From: Kitasatospora aureofaciens
Lineage (GTDB): Bacteria > Actinomycetota > Actinomycetes > Streptomycetales > Streptomycetaceae
Direction of reading: 5' to 3'
DNA: 64,000 nucleotides
NCBI RefSeq assembly: GCF_019192735.1
Contig: NZ_JAHTKP010000001.1
Location: 124,001-188,000 of the forward strand
Shown: positions 1 to 9,450 of the stretch, piece by piece
Numbering within the stretch: the first letter of the stretch is position 1
How the letters are laid out: the number at the start of each line of letters is the position of its first letter
Notes under the pieces: generated by a model
The model's input: the letters and a program-made list of their open reading frames with translations, nothing else
Database searches by the model: none
Told to the model about the DNA's origin: nothing
Translations under genes and position numbers: made by a program

Positions 1-292
1 AGGTCTCGTCCGCCTGCCAGATCGCCTGGTCGCCGGGGTCTTGCCATGCTGCCGACCCGGACCAGCGTGGCATAGCCACGCCGGTCAGCACCACTGCGGC
101 TTCGACTCCGCCCCAGCCCTGTTCCCGAGCCCGCGCCCACGGGCGTCGTTCAACCCGGACCCAGCTGCCGCGGTCGGTACGGGCTCCTACCGTCCGGCGC
201 TTGCACACCACGCTGGTCCGGTCCAGCCCCGTGCCGAGGCGCTGCTCCACCTCGTCCAGCACGTGATCGACGGGTTCCTGCCGAAGGTCCAT
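1..292 (-). CDS. Partial gene, kinase-like N-terminal region, runs off left edge
   Basis: An uninterrupted reading frame starts with ATG at 292 and runs leftward out of the window (about 97 residues visible, beginning MDLRQEPVDH). It starts 6 bp after the stop of the upstream phosphotransferase-like gene, so the two are probably one operon. The visible part has basic and Trp-rich stretches (GSWVRVERRPW, AMPRWSGSAAWQDP). These recall the N-lobe of phosphotransferase-fold proteins that I believe occur next to such genes in Streptomyces, but I see no catalytic motif because the C-terminus is missing. The function is not assignable from the fragment. Confidence 0.55.
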   Translation of the reverse strand, partial: MDLRQEPVDHVLDEVEQRLGTGLDRTSVVCKRRTVGARTDRGSWVRVERRPWARAREQGWGGVEAAVVLTGVAMPRWSGSAAWQDPGDQAIWQADET

Positions 293-298
293 GGTCTC

Positions 299-1147
299 CT
301 ATCGGACGAGTCCGGGGGCGGGGCCCTGCGGCGGGGCGACCCCGGTCAGCTCACGTGCCTGGTCGACGAGATGGGGCGCCAGTTCCGGGTAGTACCCGCG
401 GTCCACGGCCTGGAGCATCTCCGCAAGGGCGACCAGTTGACCAATGCGTCCGGCCGGGGTGTCGAGGATGTCGGAGAACTCCGCACGGATGCGGTCCGCG
501 ACCGCCGGTACGAGGAGGCTGCTGACCCACAGGACTGCGGGGTCGTAGCCGACCGGGACGAGTCCCCAGCGTTCCCAGTCCAAGATCATGAGCGGCTCAG
601 CGGTCAGGTTCGCCCACTGCAGATCTCCGTGGCCGGTGACCCGTTCGATGTTCGCAGGGGCCGGGATGCCGAGGTACGTCGGGAACACCTGCTCGATCCA
701 AGTCGGGCGCAGGGTGATCTTTGTGCCGGGGGCCGTGGCGATGCCGGCCAGTGCATTCTTCAGGTCGCTCCACCAGTTGTCCTCCAGGCCCGGGTCTGCG
801 TGGAGGCCGGGTGTCGAGGACACCGCGGGGCCAGTGAAGTCGAAGACGTCTGCCTGGTAGAACCAGTCATCCTTGGTCCAGTCCACGGTGTCGTGCAGCC
901 GTGGACGCGGAACGGGCTCCGGGATGAGCTGCTGCGCTCCAAGCGGTCCTTGACTGGACGGCCGGGGAGCGCGACGGCGGCTGTGACAGGAGACGCGGAG
1001 CCAGAGGCCCTCAGCCCGGCGGCCGACGGTCGAACCGGAGGTACCGAAGACGGACGACCCGGAACAGACGAGACCGAGGAAGCCAGCGGCCTTGGCGTGC
1101 GCGTACTCCAAGCGGCGCCGGGTTTCGCCATCCGGCCGAGAGGACAT
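299..1147 (-). CDS. Aminoglycoside phosphotransferase-like (APH-fold) protein
   Basis: This encodes about 282 residues from MSSRPDGE, the most plausible start because the upstream extension to 1204 is not conserved-looking. The catalytic loop is visible as GHGDLQWAN (HGDxxxxN of the APH/choline kinase fold), followed by a metal-binding ILDWERWG segment. The N-terminal part lacks an obvious nucleotide-binding loop and is Arg-rich, so it may be divergent. The family phosphorylates small molecules, and the substrate here is unknown. It is divergent from the class I LysRS gene and is followed 6 bp later by another kinase-like gene. A decayed copy of its C-terminus (VGQLATLMEILQAVDRGY-like) recurs at about 7.75 kb. 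Confidence 0.65.
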   Translation of the reverse strand: MSSRPDGETRRRLEYAHAKAAGFLGLVCSGSSVFGTSGSTVGRRAEGLWLRVSCHSRRRAPRPSSQGPLGAQQLIPEPVPRPRLHDTVDWTKDDWFYQADVFDFTGPAVSSTPGLHADPGLEDNWWSDLKNALAGIATAPGTKITLRPTWIEQVFPTYLGIPAPANIERVTGHGDLQWANLTAEPLMILDWERWGLVPVGYDPAVLWVSSLLVPAVADRIRAEFSDILDTPAGRIGQLVALAEMLQAVDRGYYPELAPHLVDQARELTGVAPPQGPAPGLVR

Positions 1148-1379
1148 CGAGCACCTTCTTGAGTCGGTCTTCTGAAATCGAGCGGCCGAGAGCTGTCGCA
1201 GCATCGTCCCAGTGCGAGCAGCTGCTGGTCGAGGTGTTGCGCGAACTCGTCCCCCTGCTGTCGCCTTGCAGCCGATGCATGCCCGAGGCTTTCACTGCCT
1301 GCCGCGGCGCGGTCCCAGCCAGGTCCAACCACCTCTACCCTAAAAGTATCTGAATAGCCATCAGCTGGAGGGCCTTGAC

Positions 1380-3029
1380 GTGGGCGTGAAGCAGAGCGAT
1401 TGGGTGGCCGCAGCTGCGGACCAGGTGATCGCCGAGGGAAAGCGCCGTGGCGGGGCTCCGCTGGTGTGCGCATCCGGGGTCAGCCCGTCCGGCCCGATCC
1501 ATCTTGGGAACCTGCGCGAGATCATGGTGCCGCACTTCGTCGCGGACGAGATTCGCCGCCGAGGTCTGGAGTGCCGGCACCTACTGTCCTGGGACGACTA
1601 TGACCGGCTCCGGAAGGTGCCGGCCGGCGTCCCGGCCAGCTTCTCCGAGCACATCGGCCGACCGCTGACTGCGGTGCCCGATCCCTGCGGTGAGCACGAG
1701 AACTGGGCGGAGCATTTCAAGGTGCCGCTCCGTTCGGCCTTGGCTCAACTGGGTGTCGAGGTTGACGAGATCAGCCAGACGCAGATGTATACGTCGGGGG
1801 CCTACCGTGAGCAGATCGTGCACGCGATGCGTCATCGGCAGCAGATCGACGGTGTCCTCGGCCGGTACCGGACGAAGAAGGTGGAGGTGGAGCAGGACGA
1901 GGAGGACCTGGCCGCCGCCAGCGCGGGCGGTTACTACCCATATCGGCCGTACTGCGAGGTCTGCGAGCGGGACTCCACCGTGGTCATCAGCTTCGACGAC
2001 GCCAGTACGCAGATGCGGTACCGGTGCGACTGCAGCCACGAGGGCGGTTTCGCGTTGTCCGAGACGGATGGCGGGAAGCTGGTCTGGAAGGTGGACTGGC
2101 CGATGCGCTGGGCTTTCGAGGGCGTGACCTTCGAGGCCGGCGGCGTCGACCACTCCTCTCCGGGCTCGTCGTTCACCGTCGGGTCGCAGCTGGTGCGCGA
2201 GGTCTTCGACGGGCTCCCGCCGTCGTACCTCGGGTACAGCTTCGTGGGGATCAGCGGCATGGCGAAGATGTCTTCGTCGAAGGGTGGTGTCCCCACCCCG
2301 ATCGACATCTTGGAGGTTCTGGAGCCCGCGGTGCTGCGGTGGCTCTATAACCGGCGCCAGCCGAGGCAGTCGTTCCAGGTCGCGCTGGACCAGGAGATCC
2401 TGCGGCTGTACGACGAGTGGGACGCGCTCGGACGAAAGGCTGCCGTTGGGACGGCGACGGACCTTGAGGTGGCCGTCCGGGCCCGCTCGATCGGTCCGGC
2501 GGCTGGGCCGCTGCCAGCCACGCCCAAGCCGCTGCCGTTTCGCACGCTGGCCTCGGTGGCGGACGTGGCGGCCGGCGACCCTGAGCAGACGCTGCGCATC
2601 CTGCAGGACTTCACCGTCGAGGAGCCGCTCGCGAGCCTGGCCGAGGCTCAGCCCCGGCTGGACCGTGCGCAGGCGTGGGTGACCACCTACGTCCCGGCCG
2701 AGGACCGCACGCAGGTGCGTGTGGAACCGGATCGGGAGCGGCTGGAGCAACTGCCTCCGGCCCAGCGGGAGGCGTTGAAGCTCCTGCTGGACGGCCTGGA
2801 CGCACACTGGTCGCTCGATGGGCTGACGTCGCTGGTGTACGGCGTGCCGAAGATCCAGTCGGGGCTGCCGCTGGACGCTCCGGCGTCGCCGGAGCTGAAG
2901 GTGGCCCAGCGGGAGCTGTTCGTGCTGCTGTACGAGCTGCTGGTCGGCCGGGACACCGGCCCGCGGCTTCCCACCCTGCTGCTGGCGCTCGGGGCGGATC
3001 GGATTCGGTTGCTGCTGGCCGTCGCTTAG
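1380..3029 (+). CDS. lysK: Class I lysyl-tRNA synthetase
   Basis: This 549-residue protein would attach lysine to tRNA-Lys. It is of the archaeal/spirochaete class I type, not the class II LysS common in bacteria. The Rossmann signature PSGPIHLGN lies at residues 36-44 (HIGH motif as HLGN) and the second signature KMSSSKGG near residues 296-303. Between them is a Cys-containing segment (YCEVCERD, RCDCSH) that could bind zinc. The start is GTG at 1380, or a second GTG at 1386. A strong hairpin terminator follows. Some actinomycetes carry class I LysRS beside class II; whether this strain also has a class II enzyme cannot be seen here. The setting among other synthetases and kinases suggests an accessory copy. 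Confidence 0.9.
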   Translation: MGVKQSDWVAAAADQVIAEGKRRGGAPLVCASGVSPSGPIHLGNLREIMVPHFVADEIRRRGLECRHLLSWDDYDRLRKVPAGVPASFSEHIGRPLTAVPDPCGEHENWAEHFKVPLRSALAQLGVEVDEISQTQMYTSGAYREQIVHAMRHRQQIDGVLGRYRTKKVEVEQDEEDLAAASAGGYYPYRPYCEVCERDSTVVISFDDASTQMRYRCDCSHEGGFALSETDGGKLVWKVDWPMRWAFEGVTFEAGGVDHSSPGSSFTVGSQLVREVFDGLPPSYLGYSFVGISGMAKMSSSKGGVPTPIDILEVLEPAVLRWLYNRRQPRQSFQVALDQEILRLYDEWDALGRKAAVGTATDLEVAVRARSIGPAAGPLPATPKPLPFRTLASVADVAAGDPEQTLRILQDFTVEEPLASLAEAQPRLDRAQAWVTTYVPAEDRTQVRVEPDRERLEQLPPAQREALKLLLDGLDAHWSLDGLTSLVYGVPKIQSGLPLDAPASPELKVAQRELFVLLYELLVGRDTGPRLPTLLLALGADRIRLLLAVA

Positions 3030-3077
3030 GCCCGGCGGCAGCGGACGGTGGCTGCCAGCCGTGTCGCTGAAGCCCGA

Positions 3078-3110
3078 GGTCGGGCCGGAGCGTGCTGCTC
3101 CGGCCCGACC
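3078..3110 (+). terminator. Hairpin terminator after lysK
   Basis: A perfect 14-bp inverted repeat (GGTCGGGCCGGAGC and its complement) with a 5-nt loop lies 49 bp after the LysRS stop. There is no U-tract, as is usual in Streptomyces. It should separate LysRS transcription from the next kinase gene. Confidence 0.8.
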
Positions 3111-3150
3111 GTTGCGTCAGGCCGCTGATTCAGAAGTTCAAGGGAACCGC

Positions 3151-4134
3151 ATGGAATTTCTACCGATCGAGCGCGCTGCTGAGGCGTTCCAGCAACCGGT
3201 GACCGCCGACGATATCCGGGCGGTCTGCCTGCGGGTCTTCGGTGCTGACGCACTGTCCGCCAGAGAGTTGGGCTCGGGCATGTACAACAACACCTACCGC
3301 GTAGCCGTGACTGGACACGAACGGCCGGTGATCCTCCGGGTCGCTCCGGAGCCGGGTCGGCAGTTCCGCTCCGAGCTGCAGTTGATGCGCAACGAGTACG
3401 CCAGCGTGCCATGGTTGACGGCAATTGCGCCTCTCATGCCGCGCGTCATTGCCGCGGATTGGTCGCACGAGGTGATCGGCCGGGACTACATGGTCCAGAC
3501 TCATCTTGACGGCGTACCCGCCCCCGAAGGTCTCGGTAGGTACTCCCGCACGAGCTGGCCGAGCTTCTTCCGGCAGATGGGCTCGATCGCGCGGAAGATC
3601 CACGGGGTGCGCGGTCCGCACTTCGGTCCTATCGCCGGCCCGGCATACTCCACATGGAGCGCGGCCGTGGCGGCTTCTTTGGAGGACATCACTGGCGATC
3701 TCGACGCTGTCGGCCTGGACTCCGCTGATCTGCGCAAGGTAGCCGAAGTAGCGCGCCAGCACCGCGCAGTTCTCGACGAGATCACCGAGCCACGCTGTCT
3801 CTCGGGTGACCTGTGGACCGTCAATGTGATGCTCGCCGAGAGCGCACCCGAACCGTTGATCTCCGGAGTCCTCGACCTGGACCGCACCTGGTGGGGTGAT
3901 CCTGCTGCGGACTGGACGATCCGCATGGCGCTGGCGAAGGCAGACGAGCGGGAGGCGTTCTGGGAAAGCTACGGCCCCCAGGACCGTTCCCCTGCCGCGG
4001 TGCTGCGCTCGCGAATCTACGAGGCCCGTCACATCGGTGCCATCCGCCTGGAGCGGCATCGGCTGGGAAACGTTGACACGGTGCCGCAGACGTACGAGCT
4101 GATGCAGAACGTACTCGACCGGCTTCAGGCGTGA
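3151..4134 (+). CDS. APH/choline kinase-family phosphotransferase
   Basis: This encodes 327 residues from ATG 3151, chosen because AAGGGA sits 6 nt upstream and the protein begins MEFLPIERAAEAF. A glycine-rich nucleotide-binding loop is visible (LGSGMYNNTYRV), then the catalytic loop SGDLWTVN (Ser replacing the usual His) and the metal site LDLDRTWWGDPAAD. This is a small-molecule kinase fold with unknown substrate. It follows LysRS in the same direction but is separated by a terminator. It is not a close paralogue of the two kinases at 6.7 and 14.9 kb. Confidence 0.8.
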   Translation: MEFLPIERAAEAFQQPVTADDIRAVCLRVFGADALSARELGSGMYNNTYRVAVTGHERPVILRVAPEPGRQFRSELQLMRNEYASVPWLTAIAPLMPRVIAADWSHEVIGRDYMVQTHLDGVPAPEGLGRYSRTSWPSFFRQMGSIARKIHGVRGPHFGPIAGPAYSTWSAAVAASLEDITGDLDAVGLDSADLRKVAEVARQHRAVLDEITEPRCLSGDLWTVNVMLAESAPEPLISGVLDLDRTWWGDPAADWTIRMALAKADEREAFWESYGPQDRSPAAVLRSRIYEARHIGAIRLERHRLGNVDTVPQTYELMQNVLDRLQA

Positions 4135-4317
4135 GTCGCAGCGTCGCGCTGCCGAGAGGTCTCGCGGCTCGGCACCGTGCGAACGGCCGCATCGGGCGCG
4201 CGCGCTGCCGGGGCTTGTCGCAACCTCCGGCCGGCGCCTGCAGCAGACCGAGACACTCACGGCCGCGACAACGGGGCTGACGGGCCACGCCGAACGTCGA
4301 CTGACCGACATGCGGAC

Positions 4318-4461
4318 CGCATTGTTGAGATCAGCTGCAAGCGGCACGACGGCGGTTACCGCAGCCGAACCGACTGGTACGCAGCCGCACAGGCGGCAGC
4401 CCACGGCCGGCGGTTCTTCGTCTCCGAGACGACAGTCGTAGCCGTTGGGCAACGGACATGA
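4318..4461 (+). pseudogene. Methyltransferase C-terminal remnant
   Basis: The translated segment DWYAAAQAAAHGRRFFVSET ending in VVAVGQRT closely resembles the C-terminus of the intact methyltransferase at 8.4-9.3 kb (EAWHAAVQEAAAGARFFFAE, ending VVVTAKRLA). No SAM-binding region precedes it, so it is a 3' remnant on the opposite strand to its relative. The rest of 4135-4786, upstream of proS, holds no other gene I can support. Confidence 0.6.
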
Positions 4462-4786
4462 GCTCCTCCGGCCCGCTGCCACGGACGCGTCATCGGCGAG
4501 CTGCGGACAGCACCGGCGTGCGCTCCTCCGGCCAAGCCGTTGGACGCTGACGCGGCCCCAGTCCGTCGGCCGTCGACGGAGCGGTCGCTACTCAGCGCGT
4601 TGTCCTGTGCTGCGGCCATCGGTCTCCGTTCACATCGTGACGCGCGAGTCCAACTCAGCCCGTGGCATCGGAAAATAGACCGATCCCGGCATGGCTCCGC
4701 CACTAGAATCCGTTCCCCGTCGTGGTGTCGGCGTGAGCGCCGCCGCGACACTCCGCAGCTTCACCGAGAGGACGGTCCCCGGTCCC

Positions 4787-6493
4787 ATGCGATGGTCCCA
4801 GCTGTACGTGCCCACTCTCCGGGAGGACCCGGCGGACGCGGATGCGGTGAGTCACCGCCTGCTGGTGAGAGGAGGGTTCGTCCGGCAGCTCATGGCGGGC
4901 CACTACTCCCTGCTGCCGCTGGCCGTGCGCGTCCGCGCCAAGATCACGGACATCATCCGCGAGGAGATGACCGCGATCGGCGCCCAGGAGTTCATCCTGC
5001 CCGCCCTGCACCCCGCGGAAATCTGGCAGCGCAGTGGCCGCTGGGAGGTGATGGGCGAGGAGATGTTCCGGCTCAAGGACCGCAAGGGCGCGGACCTGGC
5101 GCTCGGCATGACGCACGAGGAGATCTTCACCGTCCTGTCGCAGGAACTGCGCTCCTACCGGGACCTGCCGCAGATGTGGTACCAGTTCCAGACCAAGTTC
5201 CGCGACGAGGCCCGCCCGAAGAGCGGCCTGCTGCGGGTTCGCGAGTTCACAATGAAGGACTCGTACAGCTTCGACATCGAGGCCGCCGGCCTGGACCGCT
5301 CCTTCGACCTTCACAAGGCCGCCTACGAGCGGATCTTCGCCCGCCTCGGTCTGCCCGCCATCGCCGTCCAGGCGTCCAGCGGCAGCATGGGCGGCAGCGC
5401 GTCGGTGGAGTTCATGAGCCCCTCGGAGGCCGGCGAGGACCTGGTGGTCCGCTGCCCGGGCTGCGACTACGCCGCCAACACCGAGAAGGCGACCTCCGCC
5501 CTGCCCGCCGTGGTGGACGGCCCGGGTCTGGATGCCCCGGGGCGGTTCGACACTCCCAACGCGCGCACCATCGAGGAACTGTCCCGCCTGCACGACGTGC
5601 CGGCCGAGCGGCAGATCAAGACGCTGGTGTACATGGTTGACGACCAGCTGACCCTCGTCCTGCTCCGTGGCGACCACAACCTGGTCGAGCAGAAGCTCAT
5701 CGACACCCTCGCCGCCACGGCGGTGCGGCCCGCGACTGCCGAGGAGATCCAGGCGGCGCTCGGTGCCTCCCCCGGCAGCCTGGGCGCGGTCGGCGTCGCC
5801 GGGCTGCCCGTCCTCGCGGACGAGGCGTTGCGCGGCCGTACCGACATGACCACCGGCGCCAACACCGACGGCGTCCACCTGCGCGGTGTGTCGGTCGAGC
5901 GGGACATCGCGGTGCAGCGGTGGGCGGACCTGCGCGAGGTGGCCGCCGGCGAGCCCTGCCCGCAGTGCGGTACGGCGCTGGAGGTGGTCGTCACGATCGA
6001 GGTGGGCCACATCTTCAAGCTCGGCCGCAAGTACACCGAGACACTTGGCGTCTCCGTGCTCGGTGCAGACGGCGAGCGCGTCGTCCCGATCATGGGCAGC
6101 TACGGGATTGGCGTGGAGCGGGCTTTGGCCTCCATCGTGGAGACGCACCACGACGACAAGGGCATCATCTGGCCGGTCGCGGTCGCCCCGTTCGAGGTGG
6201 CCGTTGTCGTCCTCAGCACCACCGACGAGAAGGTGACCGAGGCCGCCGAGACCCTGTACCGGCAGTTGTCGAGCGAGCGGGTCGACGTACTGCTGGACGA
6301 TCGCAACGAGCGGCCCGGCGTGAAGTTCCGCGACGTCGAGCTGATCGGGATCCCCTACCGGATCACGGTCGGCGCCCGCGGCCTGGCCGACGGCACGGTC
6401 GAGGTCACCACCCGGGCCACCGGCGAGACCCAGTCCGTGCCGGTGGCCGAGGCGGTCGAGCACGTCCGCCAGCTCCTGATCGCCGCGCCGTAG
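4787..6493 (+). CDS. proS: Prolyl-tRNA synthetase, bacterial type
   Basis: This 568-residue class II synthetase would charge tRNA-Pro. I chose ATG 4787 (MRWSQLYVPTLRED) because this is the family's usual N-terminus; the frame is open upstream to 4691. Class II features visible are the GMTHEEIFT and FRDEARPKSGLLRVREF region (motif 2), an inserted editing-type domain around residues 220-400, and motif 3 near GSYGIGVERALA. The C-terminal anticodon-binding domain follows. Length matches bacterial ProRS. It lies between two kinase genes in an island with Lys, Arg and Ser synthetases, so it may be an extra copy. No T-box was seen upstream. Confidence 0.93.
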   Translation: MRWSQLYVPTLREDPADADAVSHRLLVRGGFVRQLMAGHYSLLPLAVRVRAKITDIIREEMTAIGAQEFILPALHPAEIWQRSGRWEVMGEEMFRLKDRKGADLALGMTHEEIFTVLSQELRSYRDLPQMWYQFQTKFRDEARPKSGLLRVREFTMKDSYSFDIEAAGLDRSFDLHKAAYERIFARLGLPAIAVQASSGSMGGSASVEFMSPSEAGEDLVVRCPGCDYAANTEKATSALPAVVDGPGLDAPGRFDTPNARTIEELSRLHDVPAERQIKTLVYMVDDQLTLVLLRGDHNLVEQKLIDTLAATAVRPATAEEIQAALGASPGSLGAVGVAGLPVLADEALRGRTDMTTGANTDGVHLRGVSVERDIAVQRWADLREVAAGEPCPQCGTALEVVVTIEVGHIFKLGRKYTETLGVSVLGADGERVVPIMGSYGIGVERALASIVETHHDDKGIIWPVAVAPFEVAVVVLSTTDEKVTEAAETLYRQLSSERVDVLLDDRNERPGVKFRDVELIGIPYRITVGARGLADGTVEVTTRATGETQSVPVAEAVEHVRQLLIAAP

Positions 6494-6726
6494 ATGTCTC
6501 TCGACGACCTGGATTGGACCAGCGTTGTCGAAGGCCACAGCTGCACGTGCTAGCCGACAGCCACCGCCCTGTCGGCTGGCCGGGCTCCGGTGCCCGGCTG
6601 TGAAAGCGAGTGCGCCGAACGGCCAGCCGCCAGCCGAGGCACGTCAGCCTGACAGCAACTCAAATCGCTTACACGGAAGTGGAATCTCGTTGGCGAGATG
6701 GCCTGTTAGACCGGCAGCATGGTGCC

Positions 6727-7710
6727 ATGCCGACCACCATCTCGCCGAAGCCGAACTACAGCGCCACAGCGGTCCGCCCCAGTTGGGCCGAACTGCCTGC
6801 CCGTATCAAGGAGCTGGTCGAGGGTCGGCTTGGCGGCGCGGTCGTTCCGCGGCCGAGCGCGGGGAGCGGGTTCACCTCCGGTTTCGCCGCCGAAGTACTC
6901 GGGCCCGATGGGCCGCAATTCGTGAAAGCCGCCAACAGCTCCACCGCCCCGTACGTCGCAGACTGCTACCGGCGGGAAGCTCTGATCAACCAGGCGCTAC
7001 CAGCAGCTGTGCCAGCGCCCCGCGTTCGCTGGATCGAGGAGGCTGAAGGCTGGGTGGTCCTGGGGCTCGACGCCGTTGAAGGCGCGCGGATGCCCGCAGA
7101 TCCCTGGCGTCCGGCAGAGCTGGTCGCGGTCCTCGACGCTTGTGCGGCGAGCGCGCAAGCGCTGGCGCGCCCGACGCGATCCCTCCTCGAGCTGGGCCTG
7201 AAACCCGTTGCCGACGACTCGACGTTCGAGAACTGGCGCCTACTCACCGCCGGTATGACCAGGATGGACGAGCTGCCGGAGTGGTTTCCCCGGGAGCTGA
7301 TCGACCCGCTCGCCGACCTCGAGAGCAACTGCGCCGCGGCCGCAGCCGGCAATTCCGTGCTCCATCTCGACCTGCGGCGGGACAACGTGGTCCTCGGCCC
7401 CGGCGGCCGAGCATGGATCTGCGACTGGAACTGGCCATGCCTCGGACCGAGCTGGTTCGACCTCACGCTGCTATTGGCCACCGCCCACGCCGACGGCCAC
7501 GATGCGTCTCAACTGTTCGCCGAGCACCCAACCGCCCAAGACGTCGACCCCGAGCAGTTGGATGCCGTACTCGCGGCGCTCACTGGGCACTTCTTGCGCT
7601 CGGGCGCGCAGCCCCCGCCGCCTGGCAGCCCAGCACTGCGGCAGCACCAGGCATGGTGCGGAGAAGTCATGCTGCGCTGGCTGACGGAGCGGCGCCACTG
7701 GCAGGTCTGA
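6727..7710 (+). CDS. APH-family phosphotransferase, paralogue 1
   Basis: This encodes 327 residues from ATG 6727 (MPTTISPKPNYSATAVRPSW). The catalytic loop is HLDLRRDN and the metal site CDWNWP, so it is a phosphotransferase-fold protein of unknown substrate. It is clearly paralogous along its whole length to the gene at 14,939 (shared RRDN, CDWNWPCLG, LLLATAHADGHDA, HQxWCGEVxLRWL). Both copies are preceded by a similar GGCAGCATG stretch, which could mean the block was copied with its start region. It follows ProRS by about 230 bp in the same direction. Confidence 0.78.
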   Translation: MPTTISPKPNYSATAVRPSWAELPARIKELVEGRLGGAVVPRPSAGSGFTSGFAAEVLGPDGPQFVKAANSSTAPYVADCYRREALINQALPAAVPAPRVRWIEEAEGWVVLGLDAVEGARMPADPWRPAELVAVLDACAASAQALARPTRSLLELGLKPVADDSTFENWRLLTAGMTRMDELPEWFPRELIDPLADLESNCAAAAAGNSVLHLDLRRDNVVLGPGGRAWICDWNWPCLGPSWFDLTLLLATAHADGHDASQLFAEHPTAQDVDPEQLDAVLAALTGHFLRSGAQPPPPGSPALRQHQAWCGEVMLRWLTERRHWQV

Positions 7711-7846
7711 CGGGACGTGTCGGCCAACTAGCCACCCTCATGGAGATACTCCAGGCCGTTGACCGGGGGTACTGCCCGGAACGGAACTGCCCCTCCACCT
7801 CGCTGAGGCCGCGCACAGACTCACCGGGGTCCACCCTGTGCACTGA
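7711..7846 (+). pseudogene. Kinase C-terminal remnant with frameshift
   Basis: Directly after the kinase stop, the frame reads TGRVGQLATLMEILQAVDRG. After a frameshift it continues LPLHLAEAAHRLTGVHPVH to a stop at 7844-7846. This mirrors the C-terminus of the kinase at 299-1147 (AGRIGQLVALAEMLQAVDRG, then LAPHLVDQARELTGV). It is a dead 3' fragment of that family. The following 100 bp hold a short open stretch I cannot place. Confidence 0.65.
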
Positions 7847-7951
7847 TCACGGACGCGGTGTGGGGCTTGACGGCCGCCTGGACGACTACGACATCCACCC
7901 GAGCATGCGCCAGCAGATCGGCGACTACCTCAGCGGTCAAGACCCCTACCT

Positions 7952-8179
7952 GGGCTGAACCCGCGCTGTGGCGTCCACGCGCTCCTCCGTATGGGCCACG
8001 GCGGCGTCGATCTCAAGCTCGGCACGCTGGGTGAAGCGCCCCACTAATCTGTTGGCTCCGCACCGGCCGGTGGTTCCCCGACCCGTTCCTCCAAGCTCAT
8101 CCTCTCGCCATCCGGGGTCGCGGCTCATGTCGCAGTAGATCAAGGCCTCCACTAGCGCCTGGTCCTCGTGCGAGTGCAC
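7952..8179 (-). pseudogene. HD-domain hydrolase C-terminal remnant
   Basis: Three frames in series give DQALVEALIYCDMSRDP, then MSLEERVGE, then FTQRAELEIDAAVAHTEERV. Together they resemble the C-terminal half of the small HD-domain proteins common in Streptomyces. The two frame changes and the missing N-terminal half mark it as decayed. The assignment rests on memory of the family, so it is moderate. The 8180-8373 stretch shows nothing I can support. Confidence 0.4.
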
Positions 8180-8373
8180 CCATCATTGGGGGCAGGCAAT
8201 CAGCGAGTTCCCTTTCTGTGATCATGCGCGCCCAGGCGGACACCTCTCACCTATATCGCTTGGCCTGCCCGATCGTGGAGTCTCGTAGACCCGCCTGCTC
8301 GCTCGTCGGAGCGGTTGCACCCCGATCAGCCGTACGGGCAGCGGATGCTTGTCGCCTTTGGGCGTGCCTCACG

Positions 8374-9288
8374 CTACGCCAGCCGCTTGGCAGTTACGAC
8401 TACTGCCGTCTCAGCGAAGAAGAACCGCGCGCCAGCAGCCGCCTCCTGCACCGCTGCGTGCCATGCCTCGACCTCATCGACGTCTACAAGGCCCTTCCTC
8501 CGAGAGGCTGTGAGGGTCAGCGCTTGCCTTATGTTCTCAATGCGCCGTGCTGCTTGGCCGACCAGCTCAGTTGAGGACGTGACCCAGGTGGTGACCCGCT
8601 CCGAGATCAGCGGCGATGCCCGGACCAGCCCGGGTAGCTTCCGGCCGATTCGTCCATCCGCGTGATCCATCCACTGCTGCTGATCATCGGTGAAGGCATG
8701 GCAGATCCGTCTGTCCAGGTCGCGGTGCGCCCCTGCAATCACGATCGAGTCGAAGTCCACGTGCGCCACGACCGCGCGGCCACCAGGTTTGAGTAGCCGC
8801 CAGATCTCCCCGAGGAACGCAGGCGCGTCCGGAAGGCACTCGAGCACGTTGTACGAGACAACCGCATCAGCACAGCCATCTGGCAGGGGGACCGGCTGCC
8901 GGAGGTCCGCCACCAGAACTTCGCTACCGCCAGCGTGATCAGCAAGCAACTCCCGGGCTGCTTCGACACTTGCGGTAGAACGGTCGACCCCGGTCAGATG
9001 CACTATCGGGAACCGGCGGGCGAAGGCCGCCAGCGTCGGTCCCCTTCCACAGCCGAGATCGACCACCCGCCCGTTTGGTGGTGGTTTCGCCGAGTCGACC
9101 AGGTGATGGTGAATTAGCTCATCCTCTTCGGACATCCCGACTTCTCCATCGATACTGCGACCAGCGGACAACTGGCCATCCTGCGTACGAAGAACGGTGA
9201 CAGGCTGCGTGAAGCCAGAAGCAGGGGTTTCTCGCCGCCAGCCAGTAGCGCCACCGATGCTCTGGGTGGCGGAGGCGGTACCGGCCAT
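8374..9288 (-). CDS. Class I SAM-dependent methyltransferase
   Basis: This encodes 304 residues. SAM-binding motif I is VVDLGCGRGPTLAAFA, the acidic residue after strand 2 is in LTGVDRST, and motif IV is ADAVVSYNVLECLPDAP with a following LLKPGGRAVVAHVDF. This is a UbiE/Methyltransf_11-type enzyme with unknown acceptor. The first ~50 residues are low-complexity, so the true start may be the internal MSEEDEL. It is divergent from argS with a shared 160-bp intergenic region. A C-terminal fragment of a relative lies at 4.3 kb, which shows that this family was moved around within the island. Confidence 0.85.
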   Translation of the reverse strand: MAGTASATQSIGGATGWRRETPASGFTQPVTVLRTQDGQLSAGRSIDGEVGMSEEDELIHHHLVDSAKPPPNGRVVDLGCGRGPTLAAFARRFPIVHLTGVDRSTASVEAARELLADHAGGSEVLVADLRQPVPLPDGCADAVVSYNVLECLPDAPAFLGEIWRLLKPGGRAVVAHVDFDSIVIAGAHRDLDRRICHAFTDDQQQWMDHADGRIGRKLPGLVRASPLISERVTTWVTSSTELVGQAARRIENIRQALTLTASRRKGLVDVDEVEAWHAAVQEAAAGARFFFAETAVVVTAKRLA

Positions 9289-9413
9289 GACATCCTGGGT
9301 AGCTCTGACCTATGGTGATTCACAAGCTACACGCCGCTGACGGTCAATCATCGGCCATAGCTGCGGCCCGTCCGGCTAGTTTCAACTACTCCTAGTCAGA
9401 TCCCTGGCCGGGA

Positions 9414-9444
9414 TTGGACGCCTCTCCTTCGGCTCGGCTAGATT
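9414..9444 (+). promoter_or_regulatory. Putative argS promoter giving a leaderless transcript
   Basis: TTGGAC at 9414-9419 and TAGATT at 9439-9444 are separated by 19 nt. The -10 element ends 6 nt before the ArgRS ATG, so transcription would start at or next to the start codon. No Shine-Dalgarno sequence precedes the ATG, which fits leaderless translation. Confidence 0.45.
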
Positions 9445-9450
9445 TTTGAA

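Noticed and set aside
41..1162. A 373-codon plus-strand frame at the left edge
   Set aside because: The minus strand carries a kinase-like protein with HGDLQWAN and a second coupled gene; the plus frame has no motif.
4135..4786. T-box leader for ProRS (and likewise for ArgRS and LysRS)
   Set aside because: No GGTGGTACCGCG-like core is present upstream of any of these genes; only ileS has one.
4703..6538. A 611-codon minus-strand frame opposite proS
   Set aside because: Shadow of ProRS; no recognisable protein features.
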